Origin: Mastigocoleus sp. MO_188.B34
Lineage (GTDB): Bacteria; Cyanobacteriota; Cyanobacteriia; Cyanobacteriales; Nostocaceae
Assembly: GCF_030065675.1 (NCBI RefSeq)
Contig: NZ_JASJDK010000006.1
Coordinates: 1-64,000 of the forward strand
Direction: 5' to 3'
Length of the DNA stretch: 64,000 bases
In this document: one piece after another, positions 9,141-19,248 of the stretch
Numbering within the stretch: the stretch's first letter is position 1
How the letters are laid out: the number at the start of each line of letters is the position of its first letter
Made by a program: the position numbers and the translations under genes
Notes under the pieces: model-generated
What the model was told of the DNA's origin: nothing
The model's database searches: none
What the model saw: the letters and a program-made list of their open reading frames with translations, nothing else

Positions 9141-9466
9141 GTTTTACTTTCCAAGATATGAATTAATAATAAGCGGAAATTTATATCAGTCAATATTTTT
9201 GTTAAAACTATTACCAATTTTTCTATTACCAATTTTTGAACGACCCGCTCACGACTCATATCCACAGGTCGATTTTCTGTGTTTAATAATCGGTAAGTCA
9301 CAATAATAATCGGTAAGTCACAATTTGATAGAGATGGTATGCTTAGACTGATTTAAATTAAACTTGCAAAACCGTTTTAGCTTCATATGTGATTTTTGGA
9401 GTATTTCCAAAGTGTTGATAACTGGGTTTTGTACTAAGCAGGCAGCTAGAAAGCTGATTAAAAAAT

Positions 9467-9667
9467 ATGAGTGAAAGCATTTCATCTTTGGACAAGTACA
9501 AGAAAATTAAAGAGATTCGCCATATAATTAGCAATCAGGGAATTAACAATCCCCCAGAGGTAAGTCATATTGTGCAAAGGGTTTTACAAAAGATAGATTC
9601 TGGAGAGCAGTTAGAATCAGCAGCTTTAAAAGCAATTAGTTCTCATATTCGAGGTTGCTCTCGTTAG
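9467..9667 (+). CDS. Small hypothetical protein
   Basis: A 66-residue, helix-rich soluble protein (MSESISSLDKYKKIKEIRHI...). No transmembrane segment, cysteine pair or known motif is seen. It stands alone between the divergent prohibitin gene and the 740-bp gap before glgP. Its coding-like composition and ATG start support a real gene, but no function can be given. Confidence 0.45.
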   Translation: MSESISSLDKYKKIKEIRHIISNQGINNPPEVSHIVQRVLQKIDSGEQLESAALKAISSHIRGCSR

Positions 9668-10406
9668 AAATAATCTCAGAGAATAATTTTAAAAATTTAA
9701 GCTGCGACGTGACTTCGAAAAGTTGAGGATATGTTGGGATGTATTACACCCAATGTCAAACTGTGGTTTTAATGTGAGATAAATAATCAAGTCATACTAA
9801 ACTTAACTACAGGGGAGAATCCTTAACTCCACTCTTATCGCAGCTGTATTTTTTCGCGTACAAAGCTGGATATAATGACTGAAAATGATAAACTCGGAGG
9901 TAGTCTGCGAAGAATTCAGGTATCATGAAGACTGCCATGAAGAGATGGGTGAAGCAGAATTTTTTACAACTATTCCAAAGTTTTTAAGAGTAACAAGAGC
10001 AAAGCTTACAACTACATGAATAAGTTGCGAATAAGTAAATAAAAAATACATATAATCATGTATATATATCAATGTAGTTTAGTGAGTATTTTTTCTTCCA
10101 ATTTAATCACATATCACCATTAGTTCGTGTAAATAATGTAGGCTTTCATGGCTTAATACGTAAGCTTTTGTGACGATATAAAATATCAGATTAAAAGCAG
10201 GTTAACGTGACATAAAATCCAGTAAGTATAACCAAAATTTACAATATAAATCAAATTTTTGTTAAAAGATAATTATCTATTGCCAGTAAAAACTACACTA
10301 GAACTGTGATAAATTCAGAACTGCCAAATAAATAAAAAATACAAAAGCTGACAAAGTTAGTTTTCTCAATTTTCTGACAGTCAAAAACTAAAACTAAAGC
10401 TGAGCT
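9668..10406. other. Long intergenic region upstream of glgP with two coupled micro-ORFs
   Basis: A 739-bp AT-rich leader region. It contains a 17-codon ORF at 9875-9928 (MTENDKLGGSLRRIQVS) whose TGA overlaps the ATG of a 20-codon ORF at 9925-9987 (MKTAMKRWVKQNFLQLFQSF) in an ATGA arrangement typical of translational coupling. Neither has a strong ribosome binding site. A GGAGGT lies inside the first ORF, 23 nt before the second start, too far to be a normal site. The rest shows no clear RNA structure. Confidence 0.3.
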
Positions 10407-12905
10407 ATGCAGACTGAAGAAACACAGGTAAAAATAGAAGTAGAAGACGATCGCACAGGCTTAAGTATTGAAACTCTCAAGCGTGCTTTTGCTGATAATT
10501 TATTTTATATTCAAGGTAAGTTTCCCCAAATCGCCACCAAAAATGATTACTATATGGCACTTGCATATACGGTGCGCGATCGCTTAGTGCAACGCTGGCT
10601 CAATAGTGCGCAGACATACCTAAAAGAAGGTGATGATGTAAAGGTAGTTTGTTATCTGTCAGCCGAATTTCTGGTGGGACCGCACTTAAGCAATAATCTG
10701 ATTAATCTCGGTATATACGATCTTGTGTGTCAAACCCTTGAGGAGTTTGGGTTAGACTTGGAGGAATTACAGGCTCAAGAAGAAGAACCAGGCTTAGGTA
10801 ATGGAGGGTTGGGAAGACTGGCGGCTTGTTTCTTAGATTCCCTGTCAACATTGGAAATTCCTGCTGTTGGTTATGGTATACGCTACGAGTTTGGTATTTT
10901 TGACCAAGAGATTCGCGATGGCTGGCAGGTAGAAATTACCGATAAATGGCTGAGATTTGGTAACCCTTGGGAATTTGTCCGTCCAGAATATACAGTTGAA
11001 GTCAAATTTGGCGGACATACAAAATCTGAAACTGATGCTGGTGGAAACTATCGGGTGCGCTGGATTCCTGAAAGTACAGTTAAGGGTGTTCCCTATGATA
11101 CTCCTATCCTCGGGTATCGGGTGAATACCGGTAATACATTGCGCCTTTGGAAAGCAGAAGCACCTGAATCCTTTGATTTTCAACGCTTTAATGTGGGGGA
11201 TTACTATGGTGCAGTTGACGAAAAAATTGTTTCGGAGAACATTACCAAGGTTCTTTATCCTAACGATGAGCCAATCCAAGGTAAACAGTTGCGTTTAGCA
11301 CAACAATACTTCTTTGTGTCCTGTGCCCTACAAGACTTAATTAGGATACATTTATTGGTGATACGACAAAGTCTGGAGACCTTTCACGAAAAGTTTGCCA
11401 TACAGTTAAATGATACTCATCCTGCTATTGGTGTTGCAGAGTTTATGCGATTGCTAGTGGATGAACATGAGTTCAGTTGGGAAAAGGCTTGGGAAATTAC
11501 CCAGAAGACTTTTAGCTATACTAACCATACCTTACTGCCAGAAGCTTTGGAAAAATGGTCTGTGGGTTTATTTGCCAGAATATTACCTCGACATCTGGAA
11601 ATTATTTACGAAATTAATCACCGCTTTCTTCAGCAGGTACGGATGAAATTCCCCGGAGATACAGGTAAAGTTTCTCGTTTGTCCTTGATTGATGAAAGTG
11701 GTGAAAGATATATACGTATGGCGAATCTGGCTTGTGTCGGTAGTCATGCTATTAATGGGGTAGCCAAGCTACATAGCGAACTTTTAAAACAGACTACTTT
11801 ACGAGATTTTTATGAACTCTATCCAGAAAAGTTTAGTAATAAGACTAATGGGGTGACTCCCCGTCGATGGATGGTTGTAAGTAATCCTGAGTTATCTAAT
11901 TTTATTACGCAAAAGATTGGCGATCGCTGGATTACCCACCTGGAGGAACTAAGAAAACTAGAAGTTTTTGCGGATGATCGGGAATTCCAAACATTATGGA
12001 GAGAGATTAAACAAATCAAAAAGCAACAGCTCGCTGAAATTATTCTCCAACGCACGGGAGTTCGAGTCGATCCCACTTCCATATTTGATATTCAGGTGAA
12101 GCGGATCCATGAATATAAGCGACAACACTTAAATATTTTACACATTATTACTCTTTATCATCGCCTGAAACAAAATCCTCAGTTAGAGATTGCGCCACGG
12201 ACATTTATCTTTGGTGGTAAAGCTGCACCAGGATACTTCATAGCCAAACTCATAATTAAGTTAATCAATTCCGTGGGAGAAGTCGTTAATCGCGATCCTG
12301 ATGTACGCGATCGCCTAAAGGTGGTATTTTTACCAGATTACAATGTGACTAATAGTCAACCAGTATATCCAGCAGCGGATCTTTCCGAGCAAATATCTAC
12401 AGCGGGGAAAGAAGCCTCCGGAACTGGAAATATGAAATTCTCTATGAATGGGGCGTTAACTATTGGTACCTTGGATGGGGCTAATATTGAAATTCGGGAA
12501 GAGGTGGGAGAAGAAAATTTCTTTCTGTTTGGACTAACAGCACAAGAAGTACTAGATCTCAAGAGTCAAGGATATCATCCTTGGGATTACTATCAAAATA
12601 ACCAACAATTACGGGAAGTTATTAATTTAATTAGTTCTGGACATTTTTCTGAGGAAGACGAAAATCTCTTTAAACCGCTGATTGATTCATTACTCCATGA
12701 TGATCCCTATATGTTAATGGCAGATTATCAATCTTATATTGATTGTCAAGATCGTGTGAGTCAAATGTATCAAGATCGAGAACGCTGGACTCGAATGTCT
12801 ATTTTGAACGTGGCTCGCATGGGTAAATTTTCCTCAGATCGAGCAATTCGGGAATATTGTCAAGATATCTGGCATGTCAAACCCGTTACTGTGGAATTAG
12901 AGTAA
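10407..12905 (+). CDS. glgP: Glycogen/alpha-glucan phosphorylase
   Basis: An 832-residue GT35 enzyme that releases glucose-1-phosphate from glycogen. Diagnostic stretches include EEEPGLGNGGLGRLAACFLD near the N-terminus, QLNDTHPAIGVAEFMRLL, FDIQVKRIHEYKRQHLNILH, and the pyridoxal-phosphate site EASGTGNMKFSMNGALTIGT, in which Lys677 should carry the cofactor. Full length compared with bacterial homologues. The start ATG lacks a strong ribosome binding site. A long upstream region suggests regulated transcription. It stands as a single gene. Confidence 0.97.
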   Translation: MQTEETQVKIEVEDDRTGLSIETLKRAFADNLFYIQGKFPQIATKNDYYMALAYTVRDRLVQRWLNSAQTYLKEGDDVKVVCYLSAEFLVGPHLSNNLINLGIYDLVCQTLEEFGLDLEELQAQEEEPGLGNGGLGRLAACFLDSLSTLEIPAVGYGIRYEFGIFDQEIRDGWQVEITDKWLRFGNPWEFVRPEYTVEVKFGGHTKSETDAGGNYRVRWIPESTVKGVPYDTPILGYRVNTGNTLRLWKAEAPESFDFQRFNVGDYYGAVDEKIVSENITKVLYPNDEPIQGKQLRLAQQYFFVSCALQDLIRIHLLVIRQSLETFHEKFAIQLNDTHPAIGVAEFMRLLVDEHEFSWEKAWEITQKTFSYTNHTLLPEALEKWSVGLFARILPRHLEIIYEINHRFLQQVRMKFPGDTGKVSRLSLIDESGERYIRMANLACVGSHAINGVAKLHSELLKQTTLRDFYELYPEKFSNKTNGVTPRRWMVVSNPELSNFITQKIGDRWITHLEELRKLEVFADDREFQTLWREIKQIKKQQLAEIILQRTGVRVDPTSIFDIQVKRIHEYKRQHLNILHIITLYHRLKQNPQLEIAPRTFIFGGKAAPGYFIAKLIIKLINSVGEVVNRDPDVRDRLKVVFLPDYNVTNSQPVYPAADLSEQISTAGKEASGTGNMKFSMNGALTIGTLDGANIEIREEVGEENFFLFGLTAQEVLDLKSQGYHPWDYYQNNQQLREVINLISSGHFSEEDENLFKPLIDSLLHDDPYMLMADYQSYIDCQDRVSQMYQDRERWTRMSILNVARMGKFSSDRAIREYCQDIWHVKPVTVELE

Positions 12906-13007
12906 TATACGCGTGTTCGAGCAAACATAACCCTGATTTTGCAAATAAATTGGGGTTAATTAGCTTTTATAGGGCAAGTAAGTGAATTGTATTCAATATT
13001 TTTTGAT

Positions 13008-13055
13008 TAGTTTTATTTTTTGGTAGTTTTATTTTTTGATAATTTTATTTTCTGG
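13008..13055. repeat. Three 16-nt T-rich tandem repeats
   Basis: Three tandem units (TAGTTTTATTTTTTGG, TAGTTTTATTTTTTGA, TAATTTTATTTTCTGG) in the gap between glgP and the phosphatase gene. Probably replication slippage; a part in transcription ending or initiation is possible but unsupported. Confidence 0.8.
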
Positions 13056-13117
13056 TAATTCCCCAAGCCAGGAAAATTAAGAAGTTGAGGAAAAATTAAG
13101 AAACCAGAGAAACAAAA

Positions 13118-13756
13118 ATGAGCTTAACACTCTACTTTCTCAGACATGGAGAAACATCTTACAGCCGCACAGGTGGCTATTGTGGCGAGCTGGATCCCGA
13201 ATTAACACCTGAAGGGTTGCAGATGGCGCAAGCATTTGCAACTGCTTACCAAAAGATATCTTGGAATGGGATTTATGTGAGTCCAATGAAACGTACTATT
13301 GCTACAGCTAAACCCCTGTGTGATGCTGTGGGTATTGATATGCAACTGCGGGACGGATTGAAAGAGATTCGATATGGAGAGTGGGAAGATAAAACCGCAG
13401 ACTTCGTCAAACAACATTATGGAGAAGACTATTTTCGCTGGATGACAGAACCTGCATGGAATCCACCCACCGGGGGAGAAACAGCAGTTCAAATTGCTAG
13501 TCGTGCTTCATTAGTAATTGCCGAAATTGAGAAAAAGTATACAAGCGGTAATGTTCTAGTTGTTTCCCACAAAGCCACCATTCGGATTATCTTGTGTAGC
13601 CTGCTAGGAATTGATTTGGGACGTTACCGTGATCGCATTGATATGCCTGCAGCTTCTATCAGTGTGGTTAAATTTGGTATCCACGGTCCATTATTACAAC
13701 GATTGGGCGATCGCTCTTATATGGATGAAAGTTTGCGTTCTTTACCAGGCACTTAA
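13118..13756 (+). CDS. Histidine phosphatase family protein (phosphoglycerate-mutase-like)
   Basis: A 212-residue protein with the branch-1 signature LYFLRHGET, giving the phosphoacceptor His10. Other family residues are SPMKRTIATAKPLCD, EIRYGEWEDKT and the second catalytic His in VLVVSHKATIRIIL. The fold covers cofactor-dependent mutases, cobalamin or sugar phosphatases and PSP-type enzymes; the sequence does not say which. Divergence from GpmA-length enzymes (about 230-250 residues) favours a phosphatase. It follows glgP by 212 bp on the same strand. Confidence 0.88.
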   Translation: MSLTLYFLRHGETSYSRTGGYCGELDPELTPEGLQMAQAFATAYQKISWNGIYVSPMKRTIATAKPLCDAVGIDMQLRDGLKEIRYGEWEDKTADFVKQHYGEDYFRWMTEPAWNPPTGGETAVQIASRASLVIAEIEKKYTSGNVLVVSHKATIRIILCSLLGIDLGRYRDRIDMPAASISVVKFGIHGPLLQRLGDRSYMDESLRSLPGT

Positions 13757-13915
13757 GGAATACCAAAATAAATTATTCCCTATGATTAATACCATCAACT
13801 TCACTTTTGGCACGTTAAGCTTTGTTGTGCTACAAGCACTCCCTACAAATAGAAATACTGCTTCCTCCCTATTTGATTGTAATTGCTACGTCCTTTCTGT
13901 AGTAGTAAAAGTTAT

Positions 13916-14458
13916 TTATCTTACGAACCGACATCTCACCGTAACAGAACCGAGTTTTCTACGCATTGTTTTTTTCAGTCTTGGACCACAGCCTTTGTCT
14001 CCCCTAGTAACTCTGTATACGTCATAGCGAGCTGTCCGACCTCTCAGGTTAGGATCGGAACAGACTGAATTTCGGAGTCTTCTCCTGAGGTTGATGATGT
14101 TGTAGTTATTTACTCCCAAACCATTAGTAAGAGAATTACATGCTCTCGGTTTCTTAACTGGATTCCTCCAGTGAGCTTTCATACAATTGTGGCAAAAATC
14201 TCTTGCTCTTCTTCGACATGCATTGATTCTTGTGTAGCTTGAGCAACTACCTCTACCACTAAAACCCCGTGTGGGAACTTTCCTAGCCCTTCTAACTGGT
14301 GCAGATGGTTGTACTCCATTAACACTAGTGACTTTTACTATATAGTAACCTTCACAAGATCTTTTATATTCTCTGGATAAAGCTTTTTCTGAGCCTGCAA
14401 TCATCATCAATGCAGTACAACATACTGTCATTGCAGCAGCAAATTTCAAATTTTTCAT
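13916..14458 (-). CDS. Secreted, cysteine-rich, strongly basic protein of unknown function
   Basis: A 180-residue protein with a Sec signal peptide (about 1-28, MKNLKFAAAMTVCCTALMMI, cleavage near KALS). The mature part is very rich in Arg/Lys and carries about eight Cys (for example SCEGYY, GRGSCSSYTRINACRRRARD, FCHNCMKAH, SVCSDPN, GDKGCGP), suggesting a disulfide-stabilised periplasmic or extracellular protein. No family recognised. The composition resembles small secreted cationic or antimicrobial-type proteins, but nothing more specific can be claimed. Confidence 0.65.
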   Translation of the reverse strand: MKNLKFAAAMTVCCTALMMIAGSEKALSREYKRSCEGYYIVKVTSVNGVQPSAPVRRARKVPTRGFSGRGSCSSYTRINACRRRARDFCHNCMKAHWRNPVKKPRACNSLTNGLGVNNYNIINLRRRLRNSVCSDPNLRGRTARYDVYRVTRGDKGCGPRLKKTMRRKLGSVTVRCRFVR

Positions 14459-14739
14459 TATGTTCTCCCTTTATTCAAAAATCATTGTTTTGCTAAGAAG
14501 AAACCAAACTCCCTAGCATTTCAGGAGAAGTAGATAATGGCACAATTCATGCCTATTATCTCTGAAGATGCACTTATTCTTGATAGATAATGACCGTTTC
14601 TATGCAGTTCCACATAGAATTTTTATAGTCTTCTTCCCTTATACTTAGAGTGTATAAAAATAATGTGAGTAATTTGTGAGGATAAAGGGTTTTATTTTTG
14701 CCAAACATGATTTACTTGTGCGCCTAATACACTCTACTT

Positions 14740-15441
14740 TTAACCTTCTACTGAACTATAAATAAAATAGTTATCTGTTGTTTTTACATCTATATTTTGA
14801 AAGCCTGCTTGAATTAATTTATCTTTTAAGGAATCTTGTTGATAATAAATTTTGAAAACTTCAAATGTCTGACCGTTATTTAATTTTCGCTTTTGATTTA
14901 TATCTCGTTCGTTGCGGGAATGATGATTTTTCGCGTGGGATGTTTGACTAAAAAGCGAATCAATAATAAACAATTTCCCTTGGGGTTTTACAGATCGGCG
15001 AACTTTCTGCAAAAATTCATTTACCATGATTGGCGGTACGTGAGATAACCAAAAAGCAAAAAATATCAGGTCGTATTGAGCTTGTGGTTGCCAAGAAAAT
15101 ACATCTAATTGCTGGTATTCTATATTTATATTCTTATCGTTCCCATTTAATTTCTGTTGATTAATCTGAATCATTTCTTCAGAAGCATCAATACAGGTAA
15201 TTTGTTCTCCTATTTCGATCAATTCTTGGGTCCAAATCCCAGTTCCGCAAGCCAATTCTAAAATTGATTGACATTTATCCTGTTCTCGTAGAGCATTTCG
15301 AATAATTTCGACTTCCGCAAACCAACGCTGATTAATTTCTACACCATAGTCATAACGACCTATTCTATAAAACCATTCATCATATTCGTTCGCTCTGGCT
15401 TTGTAGTAATTAATCTGCTCTTGAATAGCTTTGTCTATCAT
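14740..15441 (-). CDS. Class I SAM-dependent methyltransferase
   Basis: A 233-residue Rossmann-fold methyltransferase. Motif I is ILELACGTGIWT; motif II is ITCIDASEEMIQINQQKL; the post-I and motif-IV region is YDLIFFAFWLSHVPP, followed by VRRSVKPQGKLFIIDSLF. Substrate unknown: family members act on small molecules, lipids or quinones. It follows the selD fusion on the same strand by about 70 bp and could be co-transcribed, but no functional link is evident. Confidence 0.85.
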   Translation of the reverse strand: MIDKAIQEQINYYKARANEYDEWFYRIGRYDYGVEINQRWFAEVEIIRNALREQDKCQSILELACGTGIWTQELIEIGEQITCIDASEEMIQINQQKLNGNDKNINIEYQQLDVFSWQPQAQYDLIFFAFWLSHVPPIMVNEFLQKVRRSVKPQGKLFIIDSLFSQTSHAKNHHSRNERDINQKRKLNNGQTFEVFKIYYQQDSLKDKLIQAGFQNIDVKTTDNYFIYSSVEG

Positions 15442-15510
15442 GAGAACTTGTGTGTTTAGTTACTCAAACTAGTTATTAAAAAGCAAGTATATCAGGTTTT
15501 TATGATGCTT

Positions 15511-17964
15511 TTAACTAATTATTTTTATTGCCTTGTTTCCCTCAGTTTGTGGCGTTACCAAACCAATAATACGGCTATCCTTGTATCCTAGAACCTGAAG
15601 TACATCAAGACAGCTATTTGCTTGTTCTTGAGGTACGGAAGCTAACAAACCACCAGAAGTTTGGGGATCGAATAGTAAAGGGTAGTGAGGATGATTTTCT
15701 ATTGCTTGTAATTCTTGGGTTTTTGAATTCTGGATCTGACCAGCAGCATCTAAATTTTCCGGGTGGAGTGAGCTAATAATTCCTGCAGCGATTGTTTGTT
15801 GTGCGCCAGCCAAAATTGGAATAGCATCAATTTGTAATTCTATATTTACTTGGGAAGCTTTGATCATTTCCACTAAATGTCCCAGCAAGCCAAAACCTGT
15901 GATATCGGTACAAGCTGTCGCACCATTTTCCAGAAAGCAATTAGCTGCAGCTTGATTAGACAATAACATTGATTCTACTGCCCCATCAATCCAACGACCT
16001 TTTGCTTGGTGACGCATATTTGCTGCAAATAGGGTTCCGGTTCCCAGAGCTTTAGTTAAAATTAGTACTTCTCCTGGTTTCATTCCACTTTTACGTAGTA
16101 ACCGTTCTGGAACCCCTAAACCATTGCAAGATAAGCCAAATCCTAATTCTACGCCTCCTGTGGTATGTCCGCCAATTAAGGGTGCTTGGGCTTGATTTAA
16201 TACTTTAACTGCACCGGATAAAAGTTGGTACAAGGTTTCTTCAATTTTTGCAGTTGCACCATAGGGAACTGTAGCGATCGCTAGAGCACTTTGGGGTTTT
16301 GCACCCATTGCAAAAATATCACTTAAACAATGATTGCTGGCAATTTGTCCAAAAATATAGGGGTCATCAATTAAACTACGAAAATAATCAATACTTTGCA
16401 CCATCGCCTGTCCGTTTGCTATTTGCATTACTGCAGCATCATCGGGTGCATCCAAACCAATAATAATATCGTTTCGTTTTTCTTGATAGGGCTGTTCTGC
16501 TCGAATGCGATGTAAAACTTTTTCTAGAACTCTACCGCCAATTTTAGAACCGCATCCTGCACAATGCATGGTGGGGTTGGAACTGGAATTGGAAGATGGG
16601 AAAGGGGTTATTACCGATTTTTGATTTTGCATCTTCATTTCTGGGAGCTTATTAAAACGATCCATAAATTTGCGATCGATATAATCTTTCCATCGCCACA
16701 ACAATTTGTGTGGTGGTAAAGTAAAAAAGCCACGTGTTGCGATCGCTCTTTGGTCTCCAGTACCGATCAAACTTAAATATTGTTGTTGTGGTTGAAACGG
16801 TTTGAGAGATTTACCTAATAAAAAGCGTTGTAAATTTTTAAATAAAGGTTTACCTTGACGAACTGCAAAAACTCCTGCTTTGGGACGGAGATGATTTACC
16901 ATTGTGGCGATATCTCCCGCAGCAAAGATTTGGGGATGGGTTAAAGATTGTAAATAATCATTGACTAAGATAAAACCTTGCTTGTCGGTTTTTAGTCCTG
17001 CAGCTTTTAACCATTGGGGTGCGGAAGCTTGAGTAACCCAAAAAACGTAATCGCATCCTATTGTTAAACCTGATTCACAAATGACATTAAATTTTTCTAC
17101 TTTTTTTGTTGTTACCCCCTGCTTATTTTCTAAAAAAGCTTTAGATTGTGGATTATGGGGTTTAACTTCACAAACACTTTCACTCAAATGTATTTGAATA
17201 CCTTTGCGACGCAAGACTTTTTCCACCAAACGACGCACCGATGGATGATGATTAGGCATTAATTCTGCACTACGCTGGAAGAGATGGATATTTTGGGGAT
17301 TGGGGATTAGAGATTGGGGATTGGGAATTTGTGACTGATTAAAGTAACCGTGCATCGATAATGCTAATTCTACGCCACCTGCACCACCACCAATAATACT
17401 GATATTTGTACTTTTTTGATTTTTTCTACTTTGATTTATGTCTGTTTGATTTACTCTACTTTGATTTTTATCTATTCCATCTGTATTTATCCTCAAAGCA
17501 TCATTAGATCCAACTTCTAATTCTCCACACATTCTCCACCAGTGTTCTAATAATTGTGGAACTGGCTTTGCAGGAATAGCATATTCAGTAGCACCAGGTA
17601 CAGAAATTGTTGCAGGAGTGCTACCAATATCAATTGATAATACATCGAAACTCACACTCGGACGGTTAGCACATAAAATTTGCTGATTTTCCAAGTCTAA
17701 ACCAATTACTCGGTCAACATATAGCTGTGCTCCTGCAAATTCAGCTAAAGGACGCAAATCGATGTGACACTCATCGTAACTATAAAAACCTGCAATATGT
17801 CCGGGTAACATTCCCGAATATGGGGTATAACTACTTTCTGTAATTAAGGTCAGACGTACTCCTGGTAACTTGTTCATTGCAAACATCCTCATTGCTATGA
17901 CATGAGAATGTCCACCACCAATTAACACTAAGTCCTTAATTATCGGTTCTAAGTTCTGCTGCAT
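15511..17964 (-). CDS. selD: Selenide, water dikinase fused to an NADH-dehydrogenase-like flavoprotein
   Basis: An 817-residue fusion. Residues 1-380 are a type-II NADH dehydrogenase-like FAD/NAD module (LVLIGGGHSHVIAMRMF, ISIIGGGAGGVELALSMHGY, IFAAGDIATMV). After a Ser/Asn linker, residues about 460-817 are SelD, which makes selenophosphate from selenide and ATP. The active-site segment MHCAGCGSKIGG (466-477) has cysteines where some SelDs have selenocysteine, and GLDAPDDAAVM and LIGGHTTGGVE match the ATP-binding core. This fusion is known in cyanobacteria; the redox half may supply or sense reduced selenium. No selA or selU gene lies in the window. Confidence 0.93.
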   Translation of the reverse strand: MQQNLEPIIKDLVLIGGGHSHVIAMRMFAMNKLPGVRLTLITESSYTPYSGMLPGHIAGFYSYDECHIDLRPLAEFAGAQLYVDRVIGLDLENQQILCANRPSVSFDVLSIDIGSTPATISVPGATEYAIPAKPVPQLLEHWWRMCGELEVGSNDALRINTDGIDKNQSRVNQTDINQSRKNQKSTNISIIGGGAGGVELALSMHGYFNQSQIPNPQSLIPNPQNIHLFQRSAELMPNHHPSVRRLVEKVLRRKGIQIHLSESVCEVKPHNPQSKAFLENKQGVTTKKVEKFNVICESGLTIGCDYVFWVTQASAPQWLKAAGLKTDKQGFILVNDYLQSLTHPQIFAAGDIATMVNHLRPKAGVFAVRQGKPLFKNLQRFLLGKSLKPFQPQQQYLSLIGTGDQRAIATRGFFTLPPHKLLWRWKDYIDRKFMDRFNKLPEMKMQNQKSVITPFPSSNSSSNPTMHCAGCGSKIGGRVLEKVLHRIRAEQPYQEKRNDIIIGLDAPDDAAVMQIANGQAMVQSIDYFRSLIDDPYIFGQIASNHCLSDIFAMGAKPQSALAIATVPYGATAKIEETLYQLLSGAVKVLNQAQAPLIGGHTTGGVELGFGLSCNGLGVPERLLRKSGMKPGEVLILTKALGTGTLFAANMRHQAKGRWIDGAVESMLLSNQAAANCFLENGATACTDITGFGLLGHLVEMIKASQVNIELQIDAIPILAGAQQTIAAGIISSLHPENLDAAGQIQNSKTQELQAIENHPHYPLLFDPQTSGGLLASVPQEQANSCLDVLQVLGYKDSRIIGLVTPQTEGNKAIKIIS

Positions 17965-18110
17965 TTAGGGAAAATCACAAATATTTTACTTCTACGCCGT
18001 TATTTCCAGACTAACGAAAACAGATTTATGGAAAATGTTCAATCAATAATCCAGTTTCCAAGCACAGGTTACTAATTACAAGTTCTTTAACCACAAGTTT
18101 CTTACTTGTA

Positions 18111-18237
18111 ATACCAATTCAATAAATCATTGCAACAGATTATCTCGTAGAGACGCGACAGAGGCTAACGCCGACGCCGCAGGCTCTGTCGCGTCTCTAC
18201 AAAATTTATTTGTCTCACTATTTTTCCAAATTGGTAT
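18111..18237. repeat. MITE-like element, family D, copy 1, enclosing a GTAGAGACG hairpin
   Basis: A 127-nt element with perfect 9-bp terminal repeats (ATACCAATT at 18111-18119, AATTGGTAT at 18229-18237). Nested inside is a long hairpin, 18147-18200, with 17-bp arms (GTAGAGACGCGACAGAG / CTCTGTCGCGTCTCTAC). A second copy with the same ends, but a different interior, is at 38056-38175. Confidence 0.75.
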
Positions 18238-18964
18238 AAGTTGCCAATTATAAATGAAACATGATGAGATTTCCCTAAATCCGGAAAGTTTAGTTCATAC
18301 GTCCAACTTTTATTTTTTTAGGACGGTCGCAGAACAGAATTAACACAGGCGTTAAGTAATACAGGTCACATTAAACCATGTAACTCAAACTCTATTGGTT
18401 AAAAGTAATATTTATGACAATATATTGGATGCATATATTTTACAATACATAGATTGACAAAACACTTTAAATCAATTAATTACTTAATTTGATTGTAGTT
18501 TTATATTTTAAAATATATTGATCCGAACCAAATTATTCATAGGTATTTTATCTACATAAAACAAAATATATTTTTTAGATAACGGTTATAAACAAGCAAA
18601 TTTTAATGACTACTAATTTAAGGTATGAAGTCTCAATAATTTGCTGATAATATTTACTACTTTGAATATTTTATATATTTTGAATTATTTATGTATAGCG
18701 ATCTATTTTTTTCATGCACATATCAAAGAAGGTGGATTTTATTGTTACTAATGGCATAAAGTACAAGAGTTGAAAATCATTTTTCAATGCAAATAGCTTA
18801 CAAAACATGGAAATAGAAGCTGATAACCATAAAATACGCTGTTTTTTGTAAAGCAGATATGATGCAATTTAGATGGATGTGAATTTAGAATGAGCAAAGT
18901 ATTAAGTAGCTAAATTATGTTATACAAATTTATCTATGATGAATTGAAGGAGGTAAAATTTTTA
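18238..18964. other. Gene-free AT-rich region
   Basis: About 730 bp of very AT-rich sequence downstream of the family D repeat. No ORF of note, no tRNA-like cloverleaf and no inverted repeat above background. It leads into a small ORF with a strong ribosome binding site at 18965. Confidence 0.5.
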
Positions 18965-19045
18965 ATGAATAATCTTATGAGACAATATTTAATAATATTC
19001 ATATTTTTCGCTGCTACAGGAGCTAATAACAATATCACGATTTGA
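18965..19045 (+). CDS. Candidate 26-residue hydrophobic small protein
   Basis: ATG 18965 follows a near-perfect ribosome binding site, GAAGGAGGT (18946-18954), at 10 nt spacing, the strongest site in this otherwise empty kilobase. The product (MNNLMRQYLIIFIFFAATGA, then NNNITI) has one hydrophobic helix with a short polar N-terminus, like single-span micro-proteins or a truncated signal peptide. No homologue recognised. It could also be the decayed start of a longer secreted-protein gene. It lies about 200 bp upstream of the membrane pentapeptide gene. Confidence 0.35.
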   Translation: MNNLMRQYLIIFIFFAATGANNNITI

Positions 19046-19248
19046 CCGAATAATTAACTCCAGAAATTATTTGCTTACAATTAGGTAGACAGATAATATA
19101 GAAACACAATACATGTAGGGTGTGGTTAGTAAGAAATATATTTATTCCGGAAATGAGGTCAGTAACGATTCAATTAACTGAGACAAATGTTATACTCCAC
19201 ACAAAGCACTTACAGTGAAAATTCTATGTCGTGAGGAATACTTTTGAT

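Noticed and set aside
15511-17964. Possible selenocysteine codon in the SelD domain
   Set aside because: The active-site positions are encoded by cysteine codons (MHCAGCG) and there is no in-frame TGA.
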